Positions 17,195-25,606 are shown, counted from the first letter of the stretch. The stretch: DNA of 64,000 bases from an uncultured Acidimicrobiaceae bacterium (GCA_937894805.1 CALAYR010000136.1:5275-69274); one strand, 5' to 3'. Notes: generated by a model not told the origin, from the letters alone. Translations and numbers: made by a program.

Positions 17195-18364
17195 ATGACC
17201 ACAGGACTGACATTCCCACAAGGATTTCTCTGGGGAACCGCGACGGCGGCACACCAGATTGAAGGCAACAACACCAACTCGGACTGGTGGCGTTTTGAAC
17301 ACGAAGCGGGTCGAGTACTAGAGCCCAGCGGCGATGCCTGCGACTCATTTCACCTCTACGAGCAGGACCTCGACATTGTGGCCTCGCTCGGTCTCAATAG
17401 CTACCGATTTTCCATTGAGTGGGCCCGGATCGAACCGGCTGAAGGCGAATTCTCGGTAGCTTCGCTGAACCACTATCGCCGTGTCCTCGAAGCCTGCATT
17501 GCACGTGGTCTTGTACCGGTGGTGACTCTGCACCACTTCACTCTGCCGCAGTGGGTTGCCGACGCCGGTGGTTTTGAGTCACCAAAAATTGTTCAGTGGT
17601 TGGGTCGTTACGCCCAACGGGTGGGCCAAGCACTGGGTGACCTCATTGGCGTGGGCTGCACGATTAATGAGCCGAACATCGTTTCGGTAATGGGCTATCG
17701 CTACGGCGTGTTCCCGCCGGCGGTATCCGACCCCGTTCGCTACGTCGCCGTTCACGAGGCGATGCGCGCATCGCACAACGCCATGGTTGACGGGTTGAAG
17801 GCGGGTCCCGGCAACTATCCAGTGGGGCTCACACTCTCTATGTCCGAGTACGTAGCGCTCGAGGGGGCGGAAGATCGGATGCTCAAGATTCGACTCGAGA
17901 TGGAAGACAAGTATCTCGAAGGCGTTCGCGGAAATGACTTCATTGGTGTGCAGTGCTACTCCAAGTCCATCATTGCTCCGCCGGGTGTGCCGGACAACTA
18001 CGACGGCGACGTCACTGACATGGGCTACCCGTATTGGCCCCAGTGCGTCGAGCACACGATTCGTCGCGCCGCTCAAGTCACGGGCATCCCAGTCATCATG
18101 ACCGAAAATGGCATTGCGACGACGGACGACACTCGTCGTATTGCCTACCTCGACGAGGCACTGCGCGGTCTACACAACTGTCTGCGTGACGGTATTGACG
18201 TTCGTGGCTACTACCAGTGGAGTCTCCTCGACAACTTTGAGTGGGTCTTGGGTTACTCCATGCGATTCGGCATTGTTGATGTGGATCGGGAAACGTTTGT
18301 GCGAACCCCGAAGCCCTCGGCCCATTGGTTTGGCTCCATTGCAAAGAACAACGCCCTTAACTAG
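17195..18364 (+). CDS. Glycoside hydrolase family 1 (beta-glucosidase-like)
   Basis: A 389-aa GH1 enzyme. The N-terminal signature FLWGTATAAHQIEG is at about residues 11-24. The acid/base Glu159 is in TINEPN and the nucleophile Glu304 in MTENG. The C-terminal YYQWSLLDNFEW and the following FGIVDVD complete the sugar-binding site. It probably cleaves beta-glucosides in the cytoplasm, as there is no signal peptide. Most GH1 enzymes have 440-480 residues, so this one is compact, mainly in loops after the acid/base residue. ATG 17195 follows TATCGT by 6 nt. The natural substrate cannot be read from the sequence. Confidence 0.92.
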   Translation: MTTGLTFPQGFLWGTATAAHQIEGNNTNSDWWRFEHEAGRVLEPSGDACDSFHLYEQDLDIVASLGLNSYRFSIEWARIEPAEGEFSVASLNHYRRVLEACIARGLVPVVTLHHFTLPQWVADAGGFESPKIVQWLGRYAQRVGQALGDLIGVGCTINEPNIVSVMGYRYGVFPPAVSDPVRYVAVHEAMRASHNAMVDGLKAGPGNYPVGLTLSMSEYVALEGAEDRMLKIRLEMEDKYLEGVRGNDFIGVQCYSKSIIAPPGVPDNYDGDVTDMGYPYWPQCVEHTIRRAAQVTGIPVIMTENGIATTDDTRRIAYLDEALRGLHNCLRDGIDVRGYYQWSLLDNFEWVLGYSMRFGIVDVDRETFVRTPKPSAHWFGSIAKNNALN

Positions 18365-18380
18365 GGGTTGAGACGGCGAG

Positions 18381-18386
18381 TAGTGT
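18381..18386 (+). promoter_or_regulatory. -10 box of the GtrA gene (leaderless)
   Basis: TAGTGT, 7 nt before ATG 18394; it selects this ATG over the upstream GTG 18385, which overlaps the box. Confidence 0.5.
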
Positions 18387-18393
18387 GAATCCA

Positions 18394-18903
18394 ATGCGGA
18401 AGCGGTTAGAAGACCTCATTGCGTGGTCTAAGACTCACGAAGGCAAGAAGCTCATTCGCTTTGCTTCGGTGTCGGCCATCTCAACCATCGTCTCTTTTAC
18501 GACGATTTCCGTCGTTTACGGAACAAAGTTGGTTCATGGGGAAATCACGAGCACCGTGGTTGGCAACATGGTCGCCACCATCCCCTCCTATTACCTCAAC
18601 CGCACCTGGACATGGGGCAAAAAGGGTCGCTCACACTTTCGTGGTGAAATCTTGCCCTTTTGGCTGATGGCCGTCTTGGGAACAACCTTTTCAATCTTTG
18701 GTGCCACCCTGGCTCGCGACGTGGTCTCGAGCCATAACTTCCACCATCTGTTGAACACCGCCATTGTGGCCTTCGCCAACCTGATTAGTTTCGGAATTTT
18801 CTGGGTGCTGAAGCTCAAAGTCTTCAACCGAATTTTTCACGTCGACGAACTCACCGAAATCGACGAGCACCTCACAGCCGAGGAAGCGAACCCGACGAAC
18901 TAG
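18394..18903 (+). CDS. GtrA-family membrane protein
   Basis: A 169-aa protein with four predicted membrane helices (near SVSAISTIVSFTTISVVYG, TSTVVGNMVATIPSYYL, LPFWLMAVLGTTFSIFGATL and AIVAFANLISFGIFWVLKL). It carries the family-typical NRTWTWG after helix 2. GtrA-type proteins are thought to flip or carry lipid-linked sugars for cell-surface glycosylation. The start is set at ATG 18394 because a TAGTGT box ends 7 nt before it. The 3' end overlaps the convergent yajQ stop by four bases. Confidence 0.85.
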   Translation: MRKRLEDLIAWSKTHEGKKLIRFASVSAISTIVSFTTISVVYGTKLVHGEITSTVVGNMVATIPSYYLNRTWTWGKKGRSHFRGEILPFWLMAVLGTTFSIFGATLARDVVSSHNFHHLLNTAIVAFANLISFGIFWVLKLKVFNRIFHVDELTEIDEHLTAEEANPTN

Positions 18904-19388
18904 TCGCGGAAGTTGTTGAACTGCAAGGGGACTTCAATGTCAGATTCGCGGCACAGCTGCATAACTGCCTGAAGGTCGTCCCGCTGTTTTCCGGTGACCC
19001 GAACTTGGTCACCCTGAATTGACGAGCTGACGTTCTTCAGGCCACTGTCCTTGATCAATTTGTTGATCTTCTTACCCACTTCTTGGGAAATGCCGGCCTT
19101 CAACGTGATTTTCTGGCGGGCGGTGCCCTTGGTGGCCTCTTCGATTTTGCCCGCGTCGAGGGTCTTGAGTGAGACATTGCGCTTCACCATCTTCTCTTCG
19201 AGAAGTTGGTACAGAGCGCGGATGCGATCGTCCGTCGAGGATGTCAGCGTTAATTCCTTCTCAGTGAACTCAATGGTGGAGTCGGTGTTCTTAAAGTCAA
19301 ACCGCGTCCCGGCTTCCCGGTTGGCCTGATCGACCGCATTGCGTACTTCTTGAAGGTCAACTTCCGAAACGATGTCAAAGGTAGGCAT
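18900..19388 (-). CDS. yajQ: YajQ-family nucleotide-binding protein (UPF0234)
   Basis: A 162-aa protein of the YajQ family: N-terminal FDIVSEVDLQEVRNAVDQA, central FDFKNTDSTIEF, and C-terminal QVRVTGKQRDDLQAVMQL, the usual two RNP-like ferredoxin folds. Members bind nucleotides, and in Xanthomonas a relative binds cyclic di-GMP and acts in gene control; the role here is unknown. ATG 19388 follows a reverse-strand TACGCT box by 7 nt, so it is probably leaderless. It is a single gene, convergent with the GtrA gene. Confidence 0.92.
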   Translation of the reverse strand: MPTFDIVSEVDLQEVRNAVDQANREAGTRFDFKNTDSTIEFTEKELTLTSSTDDRIRALYQLLEEKMVKRNVSLKTLDAGKIEEATKGTARQKITLKAGISQEVGKKINKLIKDSGLKNVSSSIQGDQVRVTGKQRDDLQAVMQLCRESDIEVPLQFNNFRD

Positions 19389-19395
19389 GGGAAAA

Positions 19396-19401
19396 AGCGT
19401 A
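19396..19401 (-). promoter_or_regulatory. -10 box of yajQ (leaderless)
   Basis: Reverse-strand TACGCT, 7 nt before ATG 19388. Confidence 0.5.
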
Positions 19402-19454
19402 GCGAGCGAGACCCCATTTTGATGAGTTCGTACTGGGGCACTATGATTTCCGAC

Positions 19455-19538
19455 GGGTCAGTGCCCGAGCGGCCAATGGGATCTGGCTGTAAACCAGACG
19501 CGTAAGCTACGGGGGTTCAAATCCCTCCTGGCCCACCA
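19455..19538 (+). tRNA. tRNA-Tyr (GTA), CCA encoded
   Basis: An 84-nt tRNA. The acceptor stem GGGTCAG pairs with CTGGCCC with one G-T pair. The anticodon arm is TCTGG-CTGTAAA-CCAGA, giving anticodon GTA. It has a long variable arm, as in bacterial tRNA-Tyr, and a T arm with TTCAAAT in the loop. Discriminator A and the CCA end are encoded, unlike the other three tRNAs in the window. Confidence 0.95.
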
Positions 19539-19539
19539 A

Positions 19540-19557
19540 TGCGGTGCTTGCACCGCA
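19540..19557 (+). terminator. Hairpin just after tRNA-Tyr
   Basis: A perfect 8-bp inverted repeat TGCGGTGC/GCACCGCA with a TT centre begins 1 nt after the CCA end. No T run follows, so it may be a processing or terminator stem. Confidence 0.45.
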
Positions 19558-19566
19558 GGAGTGACG

Positions 19567-19606
19567 CCCCCGGTGCGATGTCTTACGATTTCGTAACCGG
19601 GGGTTT
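19567..19606 (+). terminator. GC-rich hairpin with T tract before the MptB-like gene
   Basis: CCCCCGGT (19567-19574) pairs with ACCGGGGG (19596-19603) and is followed by TTT. The loop contains a second stem TACGA/TCGTA. TACGAT at 19584-19589 inside the loop could also be the -10 box for the downstream gene, so terminator and promoter may overlap. Confidence 0.4.
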
Positions 19607-19627
19607 CTACTGCCCAGAGGAGTGAGT

Positions 19628-21307
19628 ATGGCTGCGAAAGGTCGAATGCGTCGCATCATCCGCGCGGCGGGCTCGTGGCCGACAGCCCTGGAGCGATTCA
19701 TCGTCATTCTGGAGCACCGCTACACCCCCATTGCGCGGTTTCGGCCCGGAGCCTTCGAGGGTTGGGGCTTCCTGTGGCAACCGGCCCTCCTCGGATTTCT
19801 CGCCCTCTCTCTGATCTTCGCTGGTAGCTGTTTTGTGGAGAGTCCCTTCAAGTTGGAACTCCCAAAGACGTGGTTCTTTGGCGTTCCCGCCTCGTTGGCC
19901 GCAACGAACTTGCCGACAAACGAAACCAAGCTGATGATTTCAATCGTCTTGACGTACGGCGGACTCGTGCTCCTTCTTCGCGTTTGGATGCGCTTGGCCG
20001 AAGTAGTCAAGCTGCACGCCGGGGCACCGGACCGAGCCCTCTACGGCATCGTCGCGCTGTGGAGCATTCCGATGCTGGTGGCCCCACCACTGTTCTCACG
20101 CGATGTCTACAGTTACGCCGCCCAGGACGAAATGACGGCACACGGCATTTCCCCTTACATAATGGGGCCATTCTCACTCGGCTCCTCGCCGTTCGTCGAT
20201 CCGGTGGACCCGCTGTGGGGCAACACCCCCGCACCGTACGGGCCACTCTTTTTGTATCTCGACGGACTCATTGTGCGCTCAACGCACCACCACCAATTGA
20301 TGTCCACGGTTGGTTTGCGATTCTTGGAACTCGCCGCTGTCGCCCTCTTGGCCTACGCCCTGCCGCGACTCGCGCGAGCTCTGGGACGTGACGGTGGTGA
20401 GGCCATCGTTTTGGGAGCCCTCAATCCTCTGGTGATATTGACGCTGATCGGGGGAGCGCACAACGACGCCCTGATGGTTGCGTTGCTCGTCGCCGGACTG
20501 ATGTTTGCCACGCGACGGCGCCTCTGGCTGGCACTCTTGTTCTGTTCGCTTGCCGCGGCCATCAAGGCCCCGGCTGCACTCGGTCTGGTCTATGTGGCCT
20601 GGACGTGGCTGGCTCCGGGGAGTAACGAACGCATCACTCGCATTCGTGAGTTCCCGGTCGTACTACTTCGGATGATCCGCACCCGGCTCCGCCCACTGGT
20701 GGCCGGCGCCGTCGTGTCGACCGTAACGTTGCTCATCTGTACCCACCTGGCCGGTTTTGGCTTTGGGTGGGTCAAGAATCTGGCCACGCCCGGCACCGTG
20801 CGCAGCTGGGCCGCCCCCGCCACGGCTCTTGGTATGGCCATCACCGGGCTCTGCCACTCCGTGGGATTTGACGTCTCGATGGCCCCGATTTTGTCGGTCA
20901 CCCGCCTCCTCGGCCTCCTGACGGCCGTGGGAATGTCGATCTACCTGCTCTGGCGGGCCCAATCTCGCGGCTGGGTGCGGTCACTCGGGATGTCGCTACT
21001 GCTCTTTGTGGTGCTCGGCCCGGTAGTGCAGCCCTGGTATTTGGTGTGGGGACTCATAGTTCTGGCCGCCTCCTATCAGGGTCGGGAGCACTTCTGGCTC
21101 CTAGCCCTCTCCATAACCAGTCCCTTCCTGGGTCTGCCCGGCGCCAGAGATCTGTTGGCCAGTTTGGTGCACGCCCCACTGCTCTTGATGGCACTGGCAC
21201 TAATTATCCTGATGGGAGCGCTATTAGTACCGTTGGGTCGGTGGACTCAGTGGTCGTGGCCCGAAGTTGATGATCGCCTAGAACGACTCGGCCTCTCAGC
21301 GGAATAA
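19628..21307 (+). CDS. mptB: MptB-like polyprenol-phosphomannose-dependent mannosyltransferase
   Basis: A 559-aa GT-C membrane enzyme with a dozen or so hydrophobic segments. The loop after an early helix contains FSRDVYSYAAQDEMTAHGI and later TPAPYGPLFLYLDG, the pattern of actinobacterial MptB-type alpha-1,6-mannosyltransferases; the Asp in the RDVYSY segment fits the GT-C acidic active site. MptB proteins extend mannan chains on lipid carriers outside the membrane. ATG 19628 has AGAGGAG with a 5-nt gap; GTG 19622 is a weaker alternative that overlaps this site. It is a single gene between tRNA-Tyr and a convergent GNAT gene. Confidence 0.82.
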   Translation: MAAKGRMRRIIRAAGSWPTALERFIVILEHRYTPIARFRPGAFEGWGFLWQPALLGFLALSLIFAGSCFVESPFKLELPKTWFFGVPASLAATNLPTNETKLMISIVLTYGGLVLLLRVWMRLAEVVKLHAGAPDRALYGIVALWSIPMLVAPPLFSRDVYSYAAQDEMTAHGISPYIMGPFSLGSSPFVDPVDPLWGNTPAPYGPLFLYLDGLIVRSTHHHQLMSTVGLRFLELAAVALLAYALPRLARALGRDGGEAIVLGALNPLVILTLIGGAHNDALMVALLVAGLMFATRRRLWLALLFCSLAAAIKAPAALGLVYVAWTWLAPGSNERITRIREFPVVLLRMIRTRLRPLVAGAVVSTVTLLICTHLAGFGFGWVKNLATPGTVRSWAAPATALGMAITGLCHSVGFDVSMAPILSVTRLLGLLTAVGMSIYLLWRAQSRGWVRSLGMSLLLFVVLGPVVQPWYLVWGLIVLAASYQGREHFWLLALSITSPFLGLPGARDLLASLVHAPLLLMALALIILMGALLVPLGRWTQWSWPEVDDRLERLGLSAE

Positions 21308-21313
21308 CGACAG

Positions 21314-21339
21314 CTTTACCCAGTTTTATCAGGGTAAAG
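21314..21339. terminator. Hairpin between convergent MptB-like and GNAT genes
   Basis: CTTTACCC (21314-21321) pairs with GGGTAAAG (21332-21339) around a 10-nt loop. It lies between two convergent genes and may serve both, but no strong T run flanks it. Confidence 0.45.
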
Positions 21340-21366
21340 AGGAAATTCCAGTGTGAAAATTGTGCC

Positions 21367-21897
21367 TTAGTGCTGGTCGGGGATGACGAATTGATATTCG
21401 ACGACGTCTAGCCACTTACCGTGCTTGCGGCCGACCTCAATTTCCTTCCCCACCAGGCGAAACCCAACTTTTTCGTGGAGTCGGATCGAGCCCTCGTTTT
21501 CGCCGACAATTCGGGCAATAATGGCATGAAAGCCCAGGTCAGAGGCCATTTCAACCATTTCGCGGAGTAGGACCTCCCCGACGCCTCGTCCGCGGGCCCC
21601 GCGGTGGGCGTAGACGGAGCTTTCCACCGTGGTGGCGTAGGCCGCCCGGGCCCGAAAGGGCGTAACGACCGCAAATCCAAGAATTCGCTCGCCCCGAGCG
21701 CCAATTTCGCCCAGGTCGTCCTCGTCGTTGACGGCCACGATGCAAGGGTGGGTGCCGAGGTGTTCATCGATCCACTCCTCCTGCTCCTCGAGGGTCCGGG
21801 GCATGATGTCGAAGGTGACGGTGGTCTCGATGACCTCGGGGTTGTAGATCGCGGCAATGGCCGAAGCATCGGCGCGTTCAACGGGTCTGGTGTGCAC
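21367..21897 (-). CDS. GNAT N-acetyltransferase (phosphinothricin acetyltransferase-like)
   Basis: A 176-aa acetyltransferase. The N-terminus RPVERADASAIAAIYN and the segment VYAHRGARGRGVGEVLLREMV (the acetyl-CoA phosphate loop of motif A), followed by IVGENEGSIRLHEKVGF, match the Pat/Bar branch of the GNAT fold. It acetylates an amine, but the substrate cannot be inferred. GTG 21897 is preferred over TTG 21921 because a reverse-strand TAGCGT box ends 7 nt before it and the shorter product starts as homologues do. Confidence 0.88.
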   Translation of the reverse strand: MHTRPVERADASAIAAIYNPEVIETTVTFDIMPRTLEEQEEWIDEHLGTHPCIVAVNDEDDLGEIGARGERILGFAVVTPFRARAAYATTVESSVYAHRGARGRGVGEVLLREMVEMASDLGFHAIIARIVGENEGSIRLHEKVGFRLVGKEIEVGRKHGKWLDVVEYQFVIPDQH

Positions 21898-21904
21898 GTC
21901 TGCC

Positions 21905-21910
21905 ACGCTA
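21905..21910 (-). promoter_or_regulatory. -10 box of the GNAT gene (leaderless)
   Basis: Reverse-strand TAGCGT, 7 nt before GTG 21897; it lies inside the longer candidate reading frame and so argues for the shorter start. Confidence 0.5.
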
Positions 21911-21976
21911 GTGGCGCTCAATTGGAAGAATGGGCTTTCGCACGGTAGGATTGCCGTTCGTGCCGGAAACGGTTCG

Positions 21977-22049
<73 letters not shown>

Positions 22050-22054
22050 CGCGC

Positions 22055-22128
22055 GGCGGCGTAGCTCAGGTGGTCAGAGCACACGGCTCATAATCGTGTT
22101 GTCGAGGGTTCGAGTCCCTCCGCCGCTA
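22055..22128 (+). tRNA. tRNA-Met (CAT), elongator type
   Basis: A 74-nt tRNA with acceptor GGCGGCG/CGCCGCT (first pair G-T), anticodon arm CACGG-CTCATAA-TCGTG, anticodon CAT and T arm GAGGG/CCCTC. It lacks the three G-C pairs in the anticodon stem typical of initiators. Position beside rpmG supports elongator Met; tRNA-Ile with a modified CAT is less likely. CCA is not encoded. Confidence 0.88.
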
Positions 22129-22193
22129 CTAGGCGGGGCTCTTGGGCCTCGGGCGAGTGCAGTTGCAGTACATACAGAAAGACGGCGGTAAAT

Positions 22194-22358
22194 ATGGCAC
22201 GGAATGAAAAGCGCATCCAGGTGACCCTCGCGTGCGAGGAGTGCAAGCGGCGTAACTACATCACGATGAAGAACAAGGTCAACGACCGTGAGCGCATCGA
22301 GATGAAGAAGTACTGCCGGTTCGATCGCAAGCACACGAACCACAAGGAAACTCGCTAG
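22194..22358 (+). CDS. rpmG: 50S ribosomal protein L33
   Basis: A 54-aa L33. The first zinc knuckle C14-x2-C17 is intact in CEEC, followed by the family stretch RRNYIT. The second knuckle keeps Cys41 but has Asp44 where zinc-binding forms have Cys (CRFD instead of CxxC), and HTNHKETR ends the protein. It sits between tRNA-Met and tRNA-Trp and just upstream of secE, the classic position of rpmG. The start is ATG 22194. Confidence 0.95.
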   Translation: MARNEKRIQVTLACEECKRRNYITMKNKVNDRERIEMKKYCRFDRKHTNHKETR

Positions 22359-22424
22359 AAGCCACCCCCTCGCGGAGTGGTAGGCTAGTACCCCACGAAC
22401 TCATCACCTCGGTGAAGAGATCAA

Positions 22425-22497
22425 AGGGCAGTGGCTCAATTGGTAGAGCACCGGTCTCCAAAACCGGTGGTTGGGGGTTCGAGTCCCTCCTGCCCTG
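22425..22497 (+). tRNA. tRNA-Trp (CCA anticodon)
   Basis: A 73-nt tRNA with acceptor AGGGCAG/CTGCCCT, anticodon arm CCGGT-CTCCAAA-ACCGG, anticodon CCA, T arm with TTCGAGT and discriminator G. CCA is not encoded. It lies between rpmG and secE, as in many bacteria. A TAGGCT box at 22381-22386 may drive it. Confidence 0.95.
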
Positions 22498-22518
22498 CGT
22501 AGAAGTGAAAGAACAAGG

Positions 22519-22815
22519 ATGAACCGCGAACAGAAGCGAATGATGCAGCGACAAGGAGTCGGCGCCGACGGCGCCGTTGCTCCTCGTCGTGCCGTCTCCC
22601 CGCAAGACGTTCAGCGTCGCCGTCGCGAACGAGTCGGTGTTCGTCAGTACTTTCGCGAAGTACGCGATGAGATGCGCCAAGTTGCTTGGCCTTCCCGTCC
22701 CGAAGTTGTTAACTACACGACCATCGTCGTGTGTGTTCTCGTCTTCATGTCGTTGTTGATTTTTGGACTGGGCTTTGGATTTTCAAAGTTCGTTACCTTC
22801 CTGTTTCAGAAGTAG
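22519..22815 (+). CDS. secE: Preprotein translocase subunit SecE
   Basis: A 98-aa single-span SecE. The conserved amphipathic segment REVRDEMRQVAWPSRPEVVN precedes one membrane helix (about residues 67-88). SecE clamps SecY in the SecYEG channel. The N-terminal 40 residues are basic and Gln-rich. ATG 22519 is chosen; the frame is open upstream into tRNA-Trp, which cannot be coding. nusG follows after 6 nt. Confidence 0.95.
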   Translation: MNREQKRMMQRQGVGADGAVAPRRAVSPQDVQRRRRERVGVRQYFREVRDEMRQVAWPSRPEVVNYTTIVVCVLVFMSLLIFGLGFGFSKFVTFLFQK

Positions 22816-22821
22816 GGCCTG

Positions 22822-23475
22822 ATGAGTGACATTGAATTCGAACAGATTGACGACGAGCTTGTCGAAGATGTTGAGATCGACGAGGTAGAGATTCTCGAAG
22901 AGGAGCCGGCTGCCGAGTCTGCTTTCGATCGTCCCGGTCGTTGGTACGTCGTGCGTACCTTCTCGGGTCACGAGAAGAAGGTTCGCGAAGCGCTCGAAGT
23001 TGTCATTAAGAACCAGGGCCTGCAGGACGACATCTACGAAATCGTTATTCCCGAAGAGGACGTGACTGAAATTCGTCGTGACAAGCGCGTCACCACGAAG
23101 AAGCGAATCTTCCCCGGGTACATGATGGTGCGCTGCCGTCCCACTGCGGACAACTTCCAAACGATTACCAGCATCCCCTCGGCCATTGGTTTCGTGGGTC
23201 CCCAGAAGGACAACCCGATTCCCTTGACGCGCAAGGAGATCGACGGCATTATTCGTCCCACCATCGAAGGTGTTGAACAGCCCGTTAAGCGCAAGACGCC
23301 GAAGCACGATTTTTCGATGGGCGAAGAAGTCGAAATCAAGACCGGTCCGTTTGCGACCTTCAAGGGTCTTATTGCCGAGATCAACGAAGACCAGTTGCGT
23401 CTCAAGGTCTTGGTGGACATCTTTGGTCGCGAGACCCCAGTCGAACTTGAGTTCGGCCAAGTGACCAAGAGTTAA
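22822..23475 (+). CDS. nusG: Transcription termination/antitermination protein NusG
   Basis: A 217-aa NusG. It has an acidic N-terminal extension (about 1-35), the NGN domain with [19 protein letters not shown] and FPGYMMVRC, and a C-terminal KOW domain with [19 protein letters not shown]. NusG binds RNA polymerase and links it to Rho or to the leading ribosome. The acidic extension is common in Actinobacteria. It is co-transcribed with secE and probably with rplK, 26 bp downstream. Confidence 0.96.
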   Translation: MSDIEFEQIDDELVEDVEIDEVEILEEEPAAESAFDRPGRWYVVRTFSGHEKKVREALEVVIKNQGLQDDIYEIVIPEEDVTEIRRDKRVTTKKRIFPGYMMVRCRPTADNFQTITSIPSAIGFVGPQKDNPIPLTRKEIDGIIRPTIEGVEQPVKRKTPKHDFSMGEEVEIKTGPFATFKGLIAEINEDQLRLKVLVDIFGRETPVELEFGQVTKS

Positions 23476-23501
23476 TTCAAGGATTTGTAAGGAGAACCGC
23501 C

Positions 23502-23924
23502 ATGGCTAAGAAGACCATTGCAATTGTGAAGATTCAGCTGCCCGCAGGTGGAGCCACGCCGGCCCCACCAGTAGGTACTGCGCTCGGGCCCCACGGTATT
23601 CAGACCATGGAGTTCTGTAAGCAGTACAACGCCGCGACCGAGAGCATGAAGGGCACCGTGGTGCCTTGCGAAATCTCGATCTACGACGACCGCACGTTCA
23701 CATTCGTATTGAAGACCCCACCAACGCCAGTACTCCTGCGTGAAGCCGCTGGCCTCGCTAAGGGTGCACAGCTCGCCGGTCGTGAGACCGTCGCCACCGT
23801 TTCGTGGGACCAGGTTGAAGAGATTGCCAAGACCAAGTTGCAAGACCTCAACACCGATGACCTCGAGATGGCCAAGTTGCAGGTAGCGGGCACCGCCCGT
23901 TCCATGGGCATCAACGTTCGCTAG
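23502..23924 (+). CDS. rplK: 50S ribosomal protein L11
   Basis: A 140-aa L11 of normal length. The N-terminal domain has the flexible-hinge motif [12 protein letters not shown] and the C-terminal rRNA-binding domain has [21 protein letters not shown]. It helps form the factor-binding centre with 23S rRNA and the L10/L12 stalk. ATG 23502 has AAGGAG 7 nt upstream. rplA follows after 11 nt. Confidence 0.97.
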   Translation: MAKKTIAIVKIQLPAGGATPAPPVGTALGPHGIQTMEFCKQYNAATESMKGTVVPCEISIYDDRTFTFVLKTPPTPVLLREAAGLAKGAQLAGRETVATVSWDQVEEIAKTKLQDLNTDDLEMAKLQVAGTARSMGINVR

Positions 23925-23935
23925 GAGATAGACAG

Positions 23936-24652
23936 ATGAAGCACGGTAAGAAGTACAACAACGCCCTCGCGCAAATTGACCGCGAAGCACTACTCACCCT
24001 TTCCGAGGCCGTGGCCAAGGTGAAGGTGACGGCTACTGCCAAGTTCGACGAGACCATCGAGATCGCCTGCCGCCTCGGTGTCGACCCTCGTAAGGCCGAC
24101 CAGATCGTTCGTGGCACCTTGTCGTTGCCCGCCGGTACTGGTAAGACCAACCGCGTGGCCGTGTTCGCCGCCGGTGAAGCGGCCCAGGCTGCGCGTGATG
24201 CCGGAGCCGACGTTGTCGGAGCCGAGGATCTCGTCGCTCAGGTCTCCGGTGGATTCCTGGAGTTCGACATCGCTATCGCTACGCCAGACCTCATGGGTCA
24301 GGTCGGTGGTTTGGGCCGCGTGCTCGGACCCCGTGGTTTGATGCCGAACCCTAAGACCGGCACGGTCACCATGGACGTCGCTAAGGCCGTTACCGAATTC
24401 AAGGGTGGTCGTGTGGAATACAAGACCGACCGCTTCGGCAACATCCACCTCCGCGTGGGCAAGGCTTCCTTCAGCGAAGCCGACCTCGTGAAGAACATCA
24501 GCGCTGTCGTAGACGAACTGCTCCGCGCCAAGCCTGCGAGCTCGAAGGGTCGCTACCTCATGGGCGTGACCATCAGCTCGACCATGGGCCCTGGCATCAA
24601 GATCGACCCGCTCCGCGCCCGCGAAGCTGACGAAGTCTTGGTTTCGGCCTAG
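23936..24652 (+). CDS. rplA: 50S ribosomal protein L1
   Basis: A 238-aa L1. Conserved stretches are [20 protein letters not shown], the [14 protein letters not shown] region, the RNA-contact loop around [16 protein letters not shown], and C-terminal [15 protein letters not shown]. It forms the L1 stalk that guides exit of deacylated tRNA, and in many bacteria represses its own operon. ATG 23936 is preceded by AGGAG. It is the last gene before the rplJ promoter. Confidence 0.97.
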   Translation: MKHGKKYNNALAQIDREALLTLSEAVAKVKVTATAKFDETIEIACRLGVDPRKADQIVRGTLSLPAGTGKTNRVAVFAAGEAAQAARDAGADVVGAEDLVAQVSGGFLEFDIAIATPDLMGQVGGLGRVLGPRGLMPNPKTGTVTMDVAKAVTEFKGGRVEYKTDRFGNIHLRVGKASFSEADLVKNISAVVDELLRAKPASSKGRYLMGVTISSTMGPGIKIDPLRAREADEVLVSA

Positions 24653-24658
24653 TCCGTT

Positions 24659-24688
24659 TTGACGGCACGCCTGGCGTGCCACTACCAT
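24659..24688 (+). promoter_or_regulatory. Promoter of rplJ-rplL
   Basis: TTGACG (24659-24664) and TACCAT (24683-24688) are separated by 18 bp, predicting a start near 24695. An 8-bp palindrome, GGCACGCC-T-GGCGTGCC (24664-24680), lies between the boxes and could be an operator or the terminator of rplKA. Confidence 0.65.
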
Positions 24689-24694
24689 GAAGAC

Positions 24695-24868
24695 CCTGCG
24701 AGGAAACTCGCACACAGTTTTAGAAGAACGCCAAAGACATCCGGAGTGGGAAACCACGTAAAGGAATCGGTAACGATTCGCCCGACGAGGCAGTTCGAGA
24801 AGGCCCCAGGCCGGCTCGCACTGGATGTCCAAGGCCCGCCCCGGGCGGCATCCGGTGAAGGAGCGAGT
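24695..24868 (+). ncRNA. L10 leader RNA upstream of rplJ
   Basis: About 170 nt of non-coding leader between the predicted start and rplJ, in the place of the known L10 leader that L10(L12)4 binds for autogenous repression. It contains several short complementary blocks, such as GGCCCCAGGCC-like and GCCCGCCCCGGGC-like segments near the 3' end before the AAGGAG at 24858-24863. The fold was not computed, so the call rests on position and length. Confidence 0.6.
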
Positions 24869-25573
24869 ATGAACGAAGTAATGACCCAAAAGGTCGCAGT
24901 TATCGACGAACTGAAGGCCAAGGTCGACAGCACCAATACGGCCGTTGTCACCGAGTACCGCGGTATGACCGTGGCTCAAATCTCCGAACTCCGCCGCACA
25001 CTTCGTGGCCACGGCGCCGATTTCAAGGTTTTCAAGAACACTCTCGTCCGCCGCGCGATCGCTGGCACCCCCGTGGAGCCCATGACCGAGTTCCTCGAAG
25101 GCCCTACGGCCATTGCCTTTGTTGACGGTGACGTTTCGGCCGTCGCCAAGACGCTCCGTGACTTCTCTAAGTCCACCCCCACCCTCGTGGTGAAGGGCGG
25201 CGTCCTCGATGGTCGCGTTCTGACCCTAAAAGACCTGATCGCACTGGCTGACCTGCCGAGCCGCGACGTGCTTTTGGCCCAGCTGGCTGGCCTCATTGCT
25301 TCGCCAATGCGCACCATGGCCGGCCTCATGAAGGCCGTCCCACAATCTCTCGCCTATGGCCTGTCGGCTTTGATCGACTCCAAGGGCGGCGCACCAGTAG
25401 GTGCGACCAAGACCGAAGAGGCCGAGGCACCCGCCCCGGCCGAAGCGGAAGCCGAGGCCCCCGCGGCCGAAGCGACCACCGAGGAAGCGCCAGAAGTGGC
25501 TGCCGACGAAGTGACTGCCGAAGCCGAGGCACCGGCCCCCGAGGCCAGTGAAGAAGCCCCCGCGGCCGAATAA
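24869..25573 (+). CDS. rplJ: 50S ribosomal protein L10 with long acidic tail
   Basis: A 234-aa L10, against the usual 165-180. The normal part (about 1-175) begins with KVAVIDELKAKVDSTNTAVV and has LRRTLRGHGADFKVFKNTL and the FLEGPTAIAF region. The last 55-60 residues are almost only Ala, Glu and Pro in an AEAEAPA-like repeat. L10 anchors the L7/L12 dimers of the stalk. ATG 24869 has AAGGAG 5 nt upstream; the open frame further upstream is the leader and is not counted. Confidence 0.95.
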   Translation: MNEVMTQKVAVIDELKAKVDSTNTAVVTEYRGMTVAQISELRRTLRGHGADFKVFKNTLVRRAIAGTPVEPMTEFLEGPTAIAFVDGDVSAVAKTLRDFSKSTPTLVVKGGVLDGRVLTLKDLIALADLPSRDVLLAQLAGLIASPMRTMAGLMKAVPQSLAYGLSALIDSKGGAPVGATKTEEAEAPAPAEAEAEAPAAEATTEEAPEVAADEVTAEAEAPAPEASEEAPAAE

Positions 25574-25606
25574 CGCAGTATTAAACCGAAAGAAAGTAAG
25601 GAAATC

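Noticed and set aside
22471..22518. N-terminal extension of SecE into tRNA-Trp
   Set aside because: It would translate the 3' half of a tRNA; SecE is complete from ATG 22519.
24659..24868. N-terminal extension of rplJ by 70 codons
   Set aside because: The stretch contains the promoter and L10 leader; ATG 24869 has the proper ribosome-binding site and matches the L10 N-terminus.
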